Shown here: in pieces, positions 26,281-39,596 of the stretch | Position numbering within the stretch: the stretch's first letter is position 1 | How the letters are laid out: each line of letters begins with the position of its first letter | Assembly (NCBI RefSeq): GCF_000524195.1 | Contig: NW_020170451.1 | Coordinates: 291,660 to 355,659 of the forward strand | From: Echinococcus granulosus | Lineage: Eukaryota > Platyhelminthes > Cestoda > Cyclophyllidea > Taeniidae | Length of the DNA: 64,000 bases | Direction: 5' to 3' | Made by a program: the position numbers and the translations under genes | Notes under the pieces: generated by a model | Told to the model about the DNA's origin: nothing | The model's database searches: none | Seen by the model: the letters and a program-made list of their open reading frames with translations, nothing else

Positions 26281-27153
26281 TACTGCCTAAAACACAAACA
26301 AGACAAAGTTTGAATAACAACAGAAAAATCACATGAGGATCCACATAAACGCCTGAATACTAACAGATTTACAAAAAATTTGGCAATAACAAACGTCCGC
26401 TATTAAGCGTGGTATCACAAAACCGACAAATTGTTAAAATTATCATAAAAATCCAACCAGATAAATCTAGCACAACCCTTACTAACCTATGGACACCGAA
26501 TCCCAGACCAAAGTTTTGGACCCAAAAAGCAACGTGACCAACCTTGACAACGCATAAAACACGCGTTATCGTATAACACCAATGGCTTAAGAGATTTAAA
26601 GCGGTGCTGCCAAACAAAAATTGTTTATGCGACTATGAAGTAACTGGGGTAGATACTTGGCACAAATTAATAACATGCACGTTTAAAATATTTTATTTTG
26701 GAGTTTTTTTCAAGAGTGCTTTGGTGGCCATAAATCAGTAGAGAACTTTCTAAATCCTTTAATGAAAGGCCTCCTTTAAAGTTCCTGTTTTCCAGTTACT
26801 ACCAGGCCTAAAATCGAAAAAAAGATGCAAAAAAATTCTAGTCGCAAATTTGCAAAGTGTGACTTTTGGTAATTTCACCGCACTTTGTGCCGTAGGAGTA
26901 AAATACGAATTGGTCTTGATCTCCACTAGAACAGTCTTTTCTAGGCTACCAAAACACCTTTAATGATTAAATGGTGCCAGGTACCTCAGATTTCCCTAAA
27001 AGTCTTACGACGATCGAAGAGAAGCAATAAGGATCACGTTCTCGCTCGCCCCGATTTTTTCAGTGATCTTACGATCAAAAGAGCAGAGCATAACCCGAAA
27101 CCCATAAAAATGCCTGGCTACCTAATTAGAGAGGGCATTCAGATGAGGCCTTA

Positions 27154-27495
27154 TGTAGCGTCCCGGGAAAGAAGACGNNNNNNNNNNNNNNNNNNNNNNN
27201 NNNNNNNNNNNNNNNNNNNNNNNNNNNNNNNNNNNNNNNNNNNNNNNNNNNNNNNNNNNNNNNNNNNNNNNNNNNNNAATATATATATTCTGCCCGAGTA
27301 TTGTGTCTTCTTTCGTCTTAAGGGAGTCTCGGGACGCTACATATATATATATATATATATTCAGCACGGAGAAGGTGTCTGGGCTATCGGCATGGCCCAA
27401 GAGGCCAGCCCACCCAGCAAGGAACAAGGGGGCTAACTCCAAGTACAAAAGTAGCGCCTCACCAGAACCGAGGGACAAACCACTATAGTATTACA
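27154..27495. mobile_element. Rearranged, inverted LTR remnants of the TRIM-like family around a gap
   Basis: Left of the gap, 27154-27177 is the reverse complement of the LTR 3' end (tgtagcgtcccgggaaagaa). Right of the gap, 27278-27341 is the LTR second half in plus orientation (tctgcccgagtattgtgtct ... gacgctaca). After a TA run, 27360-27495 is the LTR first half in minus orientation, ending gtattaca. The parts therefore face each other as a near-palindrome. Confidence 0.7.
27178..27277. other. Assembly gap (100 N)
   Basis: Exactly 100 N, the usual placeholder for a gap of unknown size. It falls inside the inverted LTR remnants, so the true sequence is probably a hairpin-forming repeat that failed to assemble. 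The open frames that run through it on both strands are artefacts. Confidence 0.98.
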
Positions 27496-28659
27496 CTTAC
27501 GTTGTTCAATCTGACTAATAAAGAGACTGGTGATATTAAGCAATGGTGAAAAATGCGGGAATAACTGCATCACTTAAAAAAGAATCTTCAAACTTTACTA
27601 CAATTTTTGATTATTTTCCTTATAAAGCCATGGAAAGATAAGTAGACCAAGTCCCACTTATCTTTCCTTTTCAAATTTCCACTTTTAATTTTCGAATCCA
27701 ACTCAGAAGCCAAAGAGTCAAGCCACAAGAAATTTCGATGTTATTTAATTAGGGAAGACCATCTTCATGGATAGAATATTGCCAAAAGTGGGAAAATTGT
27801 TCGCAAAATATTAATATATGAAGAAACCAGTGAGGACCTCATTATTTCTCCTTTCATCTTTTTTCTACGGTGCTAAAGCAAATGCAACTGTTTCCATTCC
27901 CACATCGAAAATAACTTTTGGGATCTCGTGCGTTTTGGTCCAAATCTCTTATGCAGACTGCCAAATTCTAGAACCGAAAGACCCAAATGTTTTGAATATT
28001 TGTTACTTTAGATATGTGTGGCGGCTTGAAAAGTGTTATTAACAAGCTCGCTCCCATTAATAAGGACTTGTTGATGCTTGTCAATTGAGTCTGAGCAGTC
28101 AGGAGATTTTCGCATCGTGGAATAGGAGAATAATGGCTGTTTTATTAATAATTCCCCAATTTTTATTGAAATCTTATGCCCCAGATTTAATAAGGGCAGA
28201 ATTAAATCAATTACTTCACATTTTGTTCCCTTATCTCAGAAATTTTTGCACAGAAACCTTTGCCAATATATACATCCAGCTTTTATAAAGTGTCATTCAA
28301 TATTCGACAGCAGTGCTCCGTTCTCCTCTCTTGAATTTTTTACATTTTCCAAGGTGTTACAGGGTCCATACCTAAGAGGTCGAGCCAAAGTTGGAAGAGT
28401 TTTGTCAGAGGTAGCACGATACATGGTGTGATAATCAGCCCGTACAAAAGATACGAAGGTTATCCTTTAATGTGTCACCTTGTGACTCTCTTGCCATTTC
28501 AAAGTCTCGCCTTCTAACTTTGAGGTACAACAATATATGCCCGCGTGCAACAACGTACTGTACTAAAGTATGCATGTGTGTGTATAGCTAGTACTCTAGT
28601 TATTTGTTCAACTCTCGATTTTGCTAACGGACCAATTCGGCACTCCGCTATTGTAACTT

Positions 28660-28785
28660 CTACGGACGGCCTGGCCTTCTAGCCATGCCAATAGCCCCCA
28701 AGCTCTTCTGTAGGTTGGCAATGCATATTCTGCCCGAATATTGTCCCTTTCGTCATATCCAGGGAAGTCTCGAGGCGCCGCAATG
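28660..28785 (+). mobile_element. 5'-truncated solo LTR, TRIM-like family
   Basis: It matches the family LTR from the segment tagccatgccaatagccc through tctgcccgaatattgtccct to gaagtctcgaggcgccgcaa. The first third is missing or unrecognisable, and no internal sequence follows. Confidence 0.6.
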
Positions 28786-30188
28786 CAGTGATAAAGATTT
28801 GTGAGCTGAAAATCATTTTCTCTCTAGTCGGATATTTTACAATATCTTTGCGGTCTAAAATCGTTTTGTCGTGTTCGGAGTATTTACGGACTTACGGAAA
28901 GGCCACCTTTTTTATCTCCAGCTTGATTTGTGTATGTTCTGTTGATGGCGTAGAGTGTAGGCTAATGAATCACGTAAGAGAGTCCAGAGGGCAAACGCAG
29001 TAATTTCGTCCAGTGTATGAATGCACAGAGGAACGACAGGTTTTTGAACCCAATTTTGGATTGGACAACCTGATGAGCATGGCAATAAAACAGGCCTCTC
29101 TCTCTGTCAATGATAGTTCAGGTCTGTGAAGTTTAGTATCCAAACGGGAAGAACGCTAAAGAAAACATATCGAGTTGGTTAGCATTCAAAATGGTTTATC
29201 CCCGGGAAAGCTCACGGGACGAAAAAAGATGTAACAATTGGTGCAAAATGTGTCTTATCAGAGTAGAGAAGGGCTGGGAGCAAATGGTATGGACCAGAGG
29301 CAATGCCACTGGGTGAAAGCACAATGGCCGTGGCTTTCGGTCCCCGCGCAAACAAGACGAAGAGTTGAACAAGCTGGTGAAGTAAAACAATGGTCTTTAG
29401 GGACCATGAGCTTAAGGGAAAGGAGTCAGGTCAGTTCAATGGTGCAGTGCTTTGATACCTTGTCAAACCATGTGTTTAATGGCACTTCGGTCTCCACAGG
29501 TTGTTCTTTTGCCGTTAACCTGTTTAAACTGCTCACCTCTGACAGTTACCTCAACCTCTTGTTTCTCAAGATAGGCATTAACTGGTAAGTGTTCTTTTAG
29601 GATCTGATTGCAGGAATTATGTGAAGATATAAATTAAGCGAATGAACCGTACCTCGGCCACGTCTGTACCGCCAGATTGAGTAAACCGTTGGTCTGCAGT
29701 AAATTAGGACGAATGAAGCAGGGATGTATCAGTGTTAAGTGCCGACCTCTTTGGATTGCAGTGGACAATTTATTCTGATAAGTAGCTCTGCTTTAAGACA
29801 GGTGTTCCCACAAAAACAACCCATATATGGAATGCACTTGTTATGAAGCATCGATCGGCCCTAAGTAATAAAAAGACAGTCATTCCCCTTCCCCAAAAGG
29901 GGTTGCAAGAAGGATGAAGCTGTAGATGAAGCAGAATTACCAGAGTATCATCGTCTTTGCAACCAAACTCAATGGAACTTTGAAAACGACTTTTTCCGCG
30001 TGTGGGCGGTGTTTAAAACATTCACCACGCTGAGATGGTCGTTGCAGAATGTTGACCAAAAGAAGCACCAGTAATGATGCTCTGCATGCCTATGGGGACT
30101 TTTCTGGCTCTACAGGTTAAACACAAATTTAGCACCATGTTTCTTCATCTTTATTTAAAGCCTCTCAGCTATTCTGTAGGCACGGTTA

Positions 30189-30381
30189 TGTAATACGATA
30201 GTGGTTTATCCCCCGGTATTGGTGAGGCGCCACTTTTGTACACTGAACTAGCCCTCTTATACCTTACCTGGTTGGCTGGCCTTTCAGGCCATACCAATAG
30301 CTTAGACACCTCTGTGCTGAATATGTACTCTGCCCGAGTATTTTGTCTCCTTTCGCCTTCAGGGAGTCTCAGGACGCTACA
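30189..30381 (+). mobile_element. Solo LTR, TRIM-like family
   Basis: A 193-bp unit beginning TGTAATACGATAGTGG and ending AGGACGCTACA, close in length and sequence to the LTRs at 50890 and 51802. No element body is attached, as expected after recombination between two LTRs. Confidence 0.75.
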
Positions 30382-31325
30382 GTTTATTATTACTCCAGAG
30401 ATGACTCAAAGTGGTACAGAAATACAGCTTAATAAGCAAAAAAATTACAATTAATTTATGCTATTGATAACTAGACATTGTCGATGTGAGATATATAATG
30501 TGTGTAACAACGGAAGGGCATGATTTTTGATACTTTTAGCAAAACGACGGGTTAAAACAAATAAACTTAGCAACAAAGTAAAGTTTACTAACATTTTAAG
30601 TTAGTATGGTGCAGTGAGGTACTTTGTTAGCAACATTTGATACAATTAATCTACGTGCCTCTTGTGGACATTGTTTTACTGCATCAGAATTAGTTATATT
30701 GTCCTTAAGCGCTGCAATTACGCGGAATACTCTTCCATAAAACTGCTGGTTTACGGAGTTTTGCGCGACATCGACAGTTATTGTATGTATTTTTAGGATG
30801 TTTACTGTTTGGCTGCCTAGTGTTTCTGAGTTAGTTAGCATAAATTCATGTCGCCTGTTCCAATTTCATGTGCACTTCCTTTTTCCACTCTCTGAATCTA
30901 TCAAGTTATATTCATTCTCTTTTATTCCGGCTTATGGTTTGAGCTTAGGCTTACTTTTTCGTATTAGAGCTTTCTATTATGCACAAACTAGTTTGTTGCT
31001 CAAAATTCCTTTTTGCCACCCATGTTTTCGCAAAATTTACATAAGCTTTTTGCTTCTACTGAGTTATTTGAAGTTCCATTCCCTGACTATTAACGCATCA
31101 AAAAGACTCGGAGTTTATTGTGTTTTTTACGTTGCTTAGAACTACTCTTGTAAACAATATGATCCATTTGACATGTCTTTTCAACGCATAAACGAACAAG
31201 AGTTGATGCATATTTTAACGTACCTTCTAATTAATGATTTCAAATTTAAATAATTGGTAATGCATTTTTTACAGGTTTTATGTGTTTAGTTTTGGAAAGG
31301 ACTTGACTGTTTTGGGTTCTAAGCG

Positions 31326-34300
31326 ATGTTGGAGGAGTCTGAATTGCTTCTGGTCGTCGTTGGCTTGATGATAGCCTTCGTACTGGCCTTCGGTTTGGGC
31401 GCAAATGATGTCGCCAACTCTTTTGGAACCAGTGTTGGTTCAAAAGTGCTCACTTTGAAAGCTGCTTGCACTCTTGCGACCATTTTTGAAATTTCCGGCT
31501 CCGTCCTTCTTGGCGGTCAGGTGTCGGCAACCATCCGCGGTGGAATTATCAACCCGAATCTTTTCAATGAAACCTCAAATGGTGCTCTCTTGCTTATGTA
31601 CGGCCAGTTGGCATCGCTAGCAAGTAAACTTTGCATATATTATTTCTTTCACTGCACGACTGTTGACTTGAATACTAATCGAGACTCTTTTTGTCATCAA
31701 GGTTCGTGCATTTGGATGCTTGTTGCCACGTTTTTCAAATTGCCTGTCTCAGGTTCCCATAGTATCGTGGGTGCTACTGCTGGTTTTGGTCTTGTACTCT
31801 TCGGTTTAAGTGGCATTCAGTGGATAGGTGTTCTGCGTATTGGTATGTCCAGCTCTCTACCATTTCATTAGACATTGGTATATTCAGTTATGCGTTGTCA
31901 GCAATTAACTGCTCTAGTCTCCAATTAAACATTGCATAGTTTGCACCAGAGTTGCAGGTAAATTGACTTAAAATTAAAGAGCAGTTTAAATCACATATAA
32001 TTTGCCGATTTCACTTTAAATTTCTTCCCTTACTTGGGTACTCATTAAAAATGATAAATTCTGGCTCTAGCATTGTTTGCGTAACCATTTATATATATGT
32101 ATATATATACATGTAACAAACTTTTGAAAAGCAAAGTGAGTAATTTTTCCCACAATCAGAAGTACTTCCATATAATCTATTTCTGCTTTCAGTCATCTCC
32201 TGGTTTGTATCACCCCTTCTCAGCGGTCTTGTGTCAACCTTTATCTTCTTCATTTTAAAGAAAATCGTCTTGACAAAGGTATACCTATTAGTTACTCGTA
32301 TTTAATGATATAGAGTGCTTCTATAAGTTATCTTCCCATCACTTTTTGAGCAAGTATTTTTCTTGTAGCCTTAAATGGCGTTTGTTATTTAAAATGTCAT
32401 AGTAGATCATGCATGCGCTTGTTTCGGGATAACGCACATTCCGTCATTTTTAGAACCTCCCTGTATTTGCATAAGTGTGCTCCCCGGAAATTAATACTAA
32501 CTTATCACCACAAAACCTGTTTTTTGCCTAAAATGTACTGTCGGTGAGAAATTGCGGTTGAGTATTTGGTTTAGGGGTTTTATGTACTCTTCTCTTGATG
32601 CGGTGGTTACTCCGTAGAACAATTTCTAGCGACGGTGTGAGGGTATCGTGTTCTCGATTTTCACATTTCTGTTTATGACCTTTAGGAGCATCCTCTCGAG
32701 CCAGGTCTTTGTGTCTTGCCATTCTTCTACGGTGCTACTGTGATAATCAACGTCTTTTCAGTTCTCTATGGTGGACTGAGCAGTAAGTCAAAAACCAAAG
32801 TGTTTGGAAAGGCCCGGGGTCCTTTGAATAATCCTTTTAATGTCTACTTATTTAATCCCCTTCCTCCTTTTAGTCTTCGGAATCCGTGAAATCAAATTGT
32901 GGATTGTTCTGGTCGCTAGCTTCGGTGCCGGTATCCTGACAGGCCTTATCGTTTTCTTTTTCATACGGCCTTATCTCCGTCGGAAGATCTTGCGTAAGTT
33001 GAAGCATCATTGAAATCATCTTCTCCATGATACTTTCATACAGATGCGCATAATCTGTTACATACGAAAACAAAATAATCCTGCAAGGTCGTTCGTAAAC
33101 TCCACTCATATAGCGAATTGAGCACACTGAAGCGACCCCAGCAATGTGCATGTAATTATGCATTCATGCCAACTCAAAAGTTGGATTGCCTTGACTGCTA
33201 TTTACACCTTCGATCCCGTCAAATTGTATTTTTCGCCTGCAGGTCGGTTGAGCAAGATGGAATGTCCTAAGGAGGACGGTGATGCGAATTTAGAGGAGAC
33301 ACCTACGGAAAAGTTCAGACGACGGATGCGTGGAATCGTTTTGCGAATAAGGCACCCCAATCAGTCGGCAACGAGTGGATCATCCTCTATGGAATTTGTC
33401 GATCAACCAGAACAAGCCTCCTCTGTTGATGCTCCACCTAATCAAGGCAGGTTGCGTTACCTTTAATCACTCTGGTTCCGCACTAACCTGCTGCCTAACC
33501 CTGTTAACTCACCCAAGCTTCAGCTATCTTACTGGTTTACTCAAAGAAAACGTTGTAGCATACTCCCTTTAACCAGATTTCACTTCTAAATGGAAGCCAA
33601 CTAAAGATTCAATGGTTAGAAATAGCTTGTAGGTGATCGTTTACATGTCCGTAAATTTTGCTGGATACCAGGTAATCAAAAAGTTTGTGTAGATTTAGAT
33701 ATGAATCGCTGTAATGGCTTATGAATTGTATGGAGACCAAAATGCACGCAATTGTTTGTCTCCATGACTTTTAAGCCATAGATATGCGTCAATCTATTGA
33801 TGCGGTACTCCTTGTTCTGCTACTAAATGCCTTCATCCTACCTCGGATCCTCATAGAACGTAGGCTGAATGTGGTGCAATTTAAAACCTGTATAAGCTTA
33901 TCGTCAACTTTTTGTTGTGTCATTTGGCGGCGCAGTGGCAGAGTTTACCGCCAATGAATGGTTTAAAACCCTTGATTTTGGTGACACATCACTCCAAATT
34001 GGATGCCTTGCATTCAGAAAGACCCTCTGCCTTTGGTTGTGCAGAATGACACGCTGTTGTTGATATACTAATTCATGATTAAAGTGCCAGGAACTATCAG
34101 CAATGTTTAACGAGAGTGGGTGATGAAATGATTCGGTTACGTTTGCATCAACTGGAAAAGTCGTAGAAGCTGGGCAAGTAGGCCGCACGTGCATTAACCG
34201 GAGACAATATATTCCACAGACTACTGATTCATCACCCCTTCTACCTCATAAAAATGTTTCCTTGAGATAGGATTGTCTGTTGGTAGACCGATTTGCGATG

Positions 34301-37300
34301 CGAATTGTCTTTGTAGTTCGGCCGAACGTCATTGGCTAGTCTCAGGTGATCAACTATCCACCCCACACTTCTAATGGCAATATTGCATTCCGTGTTGCCT
34401 TCACATTTCTCCGAGCAATTATTGTCACATTTTCTTGGCATTAGTCACACGCGAAATAGACGGTTGACATGAAAGCAGAGGCAGCTAGGGCCGATTCGTT
34501 TACTTCTGAAGACAAAACTTCAATTAGGAAGTCAATGTAAGTCAACGATTTACTGAGTTCGTCGCGTGAGTTGTGAATCAAGGTAGTACGAAGTTCATCC
34601 AGTGGGATTTTTTTACTGTCTAACTGGCCTCATTTAACAACCATTTTTGGCCTTCCTTATTTATGACCCAGCCAATCCTAATTCCAAAAAACGCTCACCT
34701 TTTTATATCTCCTTAATGGCTTTTTAACCGCATTCGTAAAAAGCTACCCCCTATCAACCCATTTGATTCCATTGTTTGTGTGATTTACTTTGTAGGTTGA
34801 GGCGTAAACACAGTGGTGGCTTAGTGGCCACGATTCATGCAGGATTGTGATGAAATGCACCGTTGCAGTTCTTGCTCACGGTGCTGCGTTTGGGCGGCAC
34901 CGCCGCCATCAAAAATACTAGCCTCTTCCTCCCTTCTGCCAATCATGCCGTACGATCATACTCTCTTTTATTCCGAGGCCTGAGGGCCACAGATTTTGCA
35001 TTTGCACGCTGGCCTACATTGTTGCCACTTTGACTAGCTCAGCTGTACGCCTATACCAGGTCCAAGTTTGTGTTGGGTATGGGCCGTAATCGGTAATTTG
35101 CACCTCCATTCATAATTTGTTTTCGCCCTTCATGCTTCATTTGCTGAACAGAGGCGAGCTGAGGTGTGGGAAGGAGTGTAGGTACAATCGCATGATCATT
35201 TTATTCTTACGCATTATTTTGTAACTAGGGCATTTTAGAATGGGTGCTGTTGTTGTTGTTGTCACGGTACCCAAGACCCCAGCGCTCAGATTGATAGACC
35301 ACCAACCATTTCACGTCTCACGTGTTACAACACGCATTCCCCTTTTTTGTCTGCTCATGTTTGCCAGACATCAAAATCGCATACTTTTTGGATTTACTTA
35401 AGGGTGACGATAGGTGATGAAGGCGCAGGGTAAGTGCCTTTTCATCCACCTAGACAAACCAAGCAGCAACAATTAAGAAAGTCAACATTTTTGCATTGAA
35501 TGCCTTGTATTCAAGAATGGGCTACAACCGTCCCTCTGTTTCCTTTCAGTGGAGTTTGTCACACTCGAGTCGAATGGTATTGCTTCCACCTCACCGGAGT
35601 TACTTACCACGGACAATCCCGCTGCGAACCAAGGTGAGATGTAAAAGCAGCCTCCTTTTTAATCATCCTCTTCTAATAAATTATTACGCGATAACAAGCT
35701 GGAAAAGAAATTTATGAGGCACAGTTTTTCTAACCTCATCTTGAGTTTGTCATGGCTTTCACACAGACTTAAAATTTAAGAAACTCGGATCAGGGCTAAT
35801 TACGGCATGACCTGACTGGTGTGAAACTGGCTTAAATAAATACTGTCAAACAACTTTTGCTAGCGAAACAAACTCAACTGCCTTACATAAACCACTTGGT
35901 GGGCTAGCTATCCAATCCAATTCAACCAAAGAACCAGCAATGTAGGAAAATTGTTGCGTCAAATACTAGTGCGTGTACATGCTCAACCACGGGAAACGTG
36001 GAAAATTATCCTCCGGAGGACTGGTGAATAGCATACTGCGGCTCCCTGAATAGCTGATAATATCACCTTATCTTTTTAAAGGGACCCTAATTGATGCATG
36101 TGGGGTGGGAAAGGTTGAGAGAATTGGTTTTGTTGGATCAAGACTTTATCAGAACCACAAAACTTTTGTAATTTTAGCGAAGGACGCAGAGAAGTCATTT
36201 CCAATTCACTAGTGTTACCAATCTTGGTTTTTCAGGTCAAAATTATGAGGGCGGTGAAGCTAATGTTGCAGGCCCAGGTGAAAGGGATGATGATAGCAGT
36301 GTAACCGAAGTAAGTAAGTATTTCTGGTTAAATTGGCACGTAAAAAATCCAAAATTCTGCAAATGACTTTTGGGCTGGGTGTAACAATATCGTCTATTTG
36401 CTCATACTTGTATCACGTTTCTTCGTGCCTCAACGACTGGTTTTGTTTGTGAATCAGTGTTTTGGAGTGCTGAAACCAGTACAGCCATGAAGAGAAGGTC
36501 TCATCATTCCACTTTTCAACGCTATGGTTACTCAAAAATAGACTTTTCTTATGTGGTACGGAAACAAATTTGTGAAACGACTTTGTGATGGTGGTATTAG
36601 CCGGAACCACGATTTTTATGCGTGTTTCAAGAGATTTTTTTGCTCCTAAAGCTATTCTGCATATCTGAAAATTTCTTAATATTCTCTCAGTGAGAATAAA
36701 TGTCTTCCGTTTTCCTGAATCTCACTTGACATACACTTAACAATTTCAATGAAAACATCCTTGAAGCCAAAGGCTTTCAGAGTAACTAATGCCCTTTTTG
36801 TAAGCGACTTTTGGATGGAAAGTGGTCTGCCATCATAATCAGTACTACGTTGCCGTGTGATTGCAAACCTGAAGGCGTGCCTCATAGTAGAAGCCTCATT
36901 ACCTCCCTTCCACGTACCTCCTTACAACATTTAGCTTGGCATATCACTGATAGTATCATAAGCCATTAAAAAGTACCCATTTATTTTCACATTTGAGGGA
37001 TATTTTCCCCCTGATCATGCGTTTTTATTGTGATTATCCACTATCATGGTCCCGGCTCGTCGCTTGCCGCCTACTCATTTACTTCCCTTGTGCACGGTAT
37101 ATGCTGGCCAACAGGACTAGGCAGTGATTATAAATAGTTTGTGTTTTGTCAGAGACGGTTATGTTTAGTAGTTGTCCGGTTCAACGATCCCTAGTTTGTT
37201 GATAGCTTGTTTCTATACAATTTTAGTTTTCAATGAAATGGTAAGAAGCATGGCTCCCTTCCACTCAGTATCATTGTCGTGTATGATCTACCCATCTGCA

Positions 37301-39596
37301 TGACTTTTTTCCACTCTAACGCACAAGGTCTGTCACTATTCAGCCTCTCAAATCTGCATGACTGATGCCAACATGTCTGATCCTCAGCGAAACGTGGAAG
37401 TTAGTAGTTTAATTGGCAAACCTAGAAAGTTGGTTATTGAAATAAACTTTACAGCATTCTTGAGCCCCTATTACGACCAGGTTTGACTTTCACACAGATT
37501 GAATCAGAACCACTGATTGAGGACCGACCAGAGGAGGTACAGGTCTTCTCCTTTGCACAAATCCTCTCAGCCATTTTTGGGTCCTTTGTGCACGGCGCCA
37601 ACGACGTGAGTAATGCCGTCGGACCCGTGGTGGGTTTATGGTTAGTGGCCATCTCCGGCAATCCACTTGAATCGGCTCCCCCGCCAATCTGGATCCTCTT
37701 TTATGGCGGTGTCGGCATCTCCATCGGTCTCTGGGTGTGGGGTCGCAAGGTCATGGAGACTGTCGGTTCTGATCTAACTACCATCACGCCTTCCAGGTGG
37801 GTCACTAGCTTACTCTCCTCCAGTCTTACTGGTATGTTTCTCTTAGCCACCTAAATAACTATTCAGCTTTCGTCGCTCTCATATGAGCCTTCTGGGTTGA
37901 CGGCTAAACGATCGTAGCTCCCTCCGTAATTGGCCATCCACACCGGTACCTGCATAACCGTTTGATGAATACTACTTTTATTCCACTACCTAATTAGTGG
38001 CTTATAATTTTATTTTATGTGAACAAATTTCGACCCTGTTTTTCCACTGTTACAAGTATCCTTTCTCCCACTATTAAGTTACCTTGTCATGGGTTGGGAG
38101 AGCTTTAAGGTTCCATTATGCCCCACTCATTGTAAAACAAATCATGAATTTTGCCAGGGTTCTCACCATTCTAAGACGAGATTTTAAATATTTAGGCGGT
38201 TACGATCACTCATTATTGCCTTAAAGTTGCAAAGTAAGTTTGAGGTGTTTGAAGTGGATTGCGGGGGAGACGAGATCATTCAGCTGGTAAAAGTTTCTTA
38301 CATATAATTAAGTCTCACATCTCATTTGTCAGAGTAGTGTGAAACCTGAGTATCACGCATCGCAACAATATTTGTGGATGATTTTGTGAAGGGATGAGTC
38401 GGAAATTGTACTTTTCTGTTCCACATTTTGGTGCGCGGCATGTGTGGAGCCATAAATGCTCTAGAATCACGCAAAGTAAGCGTGTTATTTGGGTGCAGTC
38501 GTGTGTAGCGTACGGAGACTATCCTGAAGACAAAAGAAGACATAATACTTTGGCAAAATATAGGGCTTGGGGTTACTGGCACGGCTCGGAGGCCAGCCCA
38601 CCTGACGAAAGTATAATGACGGCGACCCAAAGTGGCTCCTTCACTGAAACCGAGAGTTAAACATTCAGCGTATTGCACTTTGAACACTGGTTGAAGAAAG
38701 CGCCAAGAGACAGAGCTTGATCATAAGAGTCCCGAAAAACTCAGGAATATTGCTTGCCAAGGGCCGTCACGATAAGCCACCCTGCTTATCAGGGTGTTAA
38801 TGTATAACTGCAATAGCCAGAGTCTACACTTTGGGTAGAGCGATTGTGGTGGCAACTGTTCTAGCATGTGGGGCAAGTCCGCTCCTTGACATTGTTGGGA
38901 CGGCCTGAAATGAAGCATAGTAGGTGGGTGCAAACGCGCAGTCAGGTCGTGCTGGTTGTCAAGTGTTCCTTGGAGGAGAGCAAGTTATTCCTGTCTTGAA
39001 CTTTTACGCTTTGGCATGCAATTGATATGATGCCTTTAATGTCACCTCAGGACACTGCTTGCTCGGCGCAGTTGGCAGTAGATGCGCGAAATTGTCATTG
39101 CCAAGGTACAACAAAGAGCGGAACTCACTCCGGACTAATTTATGTCGTTAAATCACTACATAATCCTTTAATAAAACTCTTGTTTAATGTAAATGAAACT
39201 TTTGCAGTCTAAAGTAGCGTATTTGAATCTTTCAAACTAACAAGGCATTCGCCACCGCGTCACTTTTTTGGTTAGGGAAGTGAAAAGGCGGAATCAACCA
39301 GGTCTGACCTGTGTGTGTGCAAATTCCGTCTATTTTTTAGTGGTGTGTGCATCGAAGTGGGATCTGCGGTGACAGTGTTGATAGCCAGCAATCTGGGTAT
39401 CCCCATCTCGACAACTCACTGCAAGGTAGGTTCAGTGGTGTGTGTGGGACGTTTCCGCGCCAAGTCTAACGTCAACTGGAGGCTCTTCATTAACATTGTG
39501 ATTGCCTGGGTCGTCACCCTTCCCGTCTCGGCTGGACTCTCAGCTCTTATCATGTATGCATTTACCAGAACTCAACCTCTCCTGTCCACACCTTAG
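31326..39596 (+). CDS. SLC20A: Sodium-dependent phosphate transporter, PiT/SLC20 family, copy 2
   Basis: Paralog of the minus-strand gene at 23.1-26.3 kb, 552 residues in ten exons: 31326-31623, 31702-31842, 32193-32278, 32686-32782, 32874-32993, 33243-33446, 35550-35633, 36236-36309, 37498-37796, 39341-39596. The first five exons have the same lengths as in copy 1 (298, 141, 86, 97, 120 nt). D28 and E55 are conserved ([25 protein letters not shown]). The second signature reads [15 protein letters not shown] (D404), and [14 protein letters not shown] carries E473. Exon 9 (299 nt) equals exons 8 and 9 of copy 1 fused (113+186), so one intron differs between the paralogs. Exons 6-8 encode the acidic, Ser/Gln-rich cytoplasmic loop; exon 6 ends at a GC donor (CAAG|GCAGGT), required by phase. 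Inclusion of exon 7 is inferred from phase and splice signals. A solo LTR lies in the last intron. Confidence 0.93.
38504..38677 (-). mobile_element. Solo LTR in the last intron of PiT copy 2
   Basis: Minus-strand copy of the family LTR: from TGCAATACGCTG at 38677 through tattttgccaaagtattatg to CTACACAC near 38504. It is somewhat shorter than the 190-bp full-length LTRs and carries no element body. Confidence 0.65.

Larger units (their letters stand above)
26281..31325. other. 5 kb divergent spacer between the two PiT genes
   Basis: It contains the promoters and 5' UTRs of both head-to-head phosphate transporters. Three TRIM-type LTR remnants lie here (27.2-27.5, 28.7 and 30.2 kb), plus a 100-N gap. 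Short ORFs have no recognisable product. The sequence from 29.0 to 30.0 kb looks repeat-like but was not matched to another copy in the window. Confidence 0.55.

Noticed and set aside
27122..27478. Open frames of over 110 codons on both strands through the N gap
   Set aside because: They are kept open only by 100 N and lie in LTR remnants.
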